Source: Lepus europaeus
Lineage: Eukaryota; Chordata; Mammalia; Lagomorpha; Leporidae
Reading direction: 5' to 3'
DNA: 64,000 nucleotides
NCBI RefSeq assembly: GCF_033115175.1
Contig: NC_084844.1
Coordinates: forward strand, 34,195,885 to 34,259,884
A program made the position numbers and the translations under genes. The notes below the pieces were generated by a model. The model did not search any database. It saw only the letters and a list, made by a program, of their open reading frames with translations, and was not told the DNA's origin. Shown here piece after piece: positions 63,428-64,000 of the stretch. The stretch's first letter is position 1. Each line of letters opens with the position of its first letter.

Positions 63428-63795
63428 TAGCAAGGTTTTTTTTTAAAAAAAAATTATTTATTTTTTTGACAGGCAGAGTGGACAGTGAGAGAGAGAGACA
63501 GAGAGAAAGGTCTTCCTTTCTTCCTTTTCCGTTGGTTCACCCCCAATGGCCGTTGTGGCCAGTGCGCTGCGGCCAGCTGATCCAAAGCCAGGAGCCAGGT
63601 GCTTCTCCTGGTCTCCCATGCGGGTGCAGGGCCCAAGCACTTGGGCCATCATCCACTGCCCTCCCGGGCCACAGCAGAGAGCTGGACTGGAAGAGGAGCA
63701 ACCGGGACAGAATCTGGTGCCCTGACTGGGACTAGAACCCGGCGTGCTGGCGCCACAGGCGGAGGATTAGACTATTGAGCTGCAGCGCCAGCCTC
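63428..63795 (-). mobile_element. C-SINE, young
   Basis: CAGTAGCAAG before and CAGCAGCAAG after; head GAGCTGCAGCGCCAGCC. Confidence 0.88.
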
Positions 63796-63805
63796 AGCAG
63801 CAAGT

Positions 63806-64000
63806 GTTTTGTTTTGTTTTTTTAATTTATTTTTATTTATTTGAAAGGCAGAGTTACAGAGAGTGAGAGAGATTTTCCATCCACTGGTTCACTTTCCAGA
63901 TGGCCACAACGGCCAGGGTTGTGCCAGGCGGAAGCCAGAAGCCTGGAGTCTCCTTGAGGTCTCCTGCAGGGGTGCAGGGGCCCAAGTACTTGGCCCATCC
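63806..64000 (-). mobile_element. C-SINE, old, cut by the window end
   Basis: TTTATTTGAAAGGCAGAGTT to AAGTACTTGGCCCATCC; the head lies outside. Confidence 0.88.

Larger units (their letters stand above)
57630..64000 (+). other. GDPD1 intron 6 (open at window end)
   Basis: I looked for the next expected peptide (NSDIPILFSLQ) and did not find it. The stretch holds SINEs and a broken-up ancient L1. The non-repeat gaps 58022-58215, 58928-59200, 59551-59765 and 60043-60404 show no gene. Confidence 0.75.

Noticed and set aside
57630-64000. Search for GDPD1 exon 7 and later
   Set aside because: No sequence coding the expected next peptide was found; the exon should lie beyond the window.

Overview
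The window is nuclear DNA from a mammal, almost certainly a lagomorph and most likely rabbit (Oryctolagus) or a close relative. Two things support this. Three genes appear in the order and orientation PRR11 - SMG8 - GDPD1, which is the order known from human 17q22. The non-coding DNA is also packed with about 95 copies of the tRNA-derived C-family SINE, whose young copies begin GGCCGGCGCCGTGGCTCA and end in a CT-rich stretch plus an A-tail; this family is characteristic of lagomorphs. No bacterial, viral or plasmid gene is visible. All gene identities rest on protein sequences I know, not on a search.

Layout. 1-8.2 kb: the last six coding exons and 3' UTR of PRR11 (plus strand, coding sequence from 516 to 7212, about the last 240 residues), with a minus-strand retrocopy of an SRGAP3-like mRNA fragment in the first complete intron. 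8.2-12.6 kb: intergenic DNA with SINEs and a second, unidentified retrocopy. 12.65-17.5 kb: complete four-exon SMG8 gene (991 aa), with every junction in frame. 17.5-27.4 kb: intergenic, SINE-dense. 27.4-28.4 kb: CpG-island promoter and exon 1 of GDPD1 with a (GCC)9-type tract in the presumed 5' UTR. 28-57.6 kb: GDPD1 exons 2-6 spread through large SINE-filled introns. 57.6-64 kb: GDPD1 intron 6, still open at the window end, so the rest of GDPD1 (about 120 residues) lies downstream.

The three genes do not form a pathway. PRR11 is a cell-cycle protein, SMG8 is a subunit of the SMG1 kinase complex in nonsense-mediated mRNA decay, and GDPD1 is a membrane lysophospholipase D. They are conserved neighbours only.

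I did not find an undescribed biological system. What deserves a second look is mostly genome-evolution detail: a retrocopy with a perfect 12-bp target-site duplication and an apparent retained splice donor; an A-B-A'-B' pair of perfect inverted repeats; two sites hit twice by SINEs and therefore carrying three copies of the target sequence; SINEs fused head-to-head or chimeric between old and young subfamilies; a likely altered C-terminus of PRR11; and a possible N-terminally extended reading frame for SMG8. SINE boundaries are good to about 5-20 bases where a duplication is quoted and about 30 bases elsewhere.
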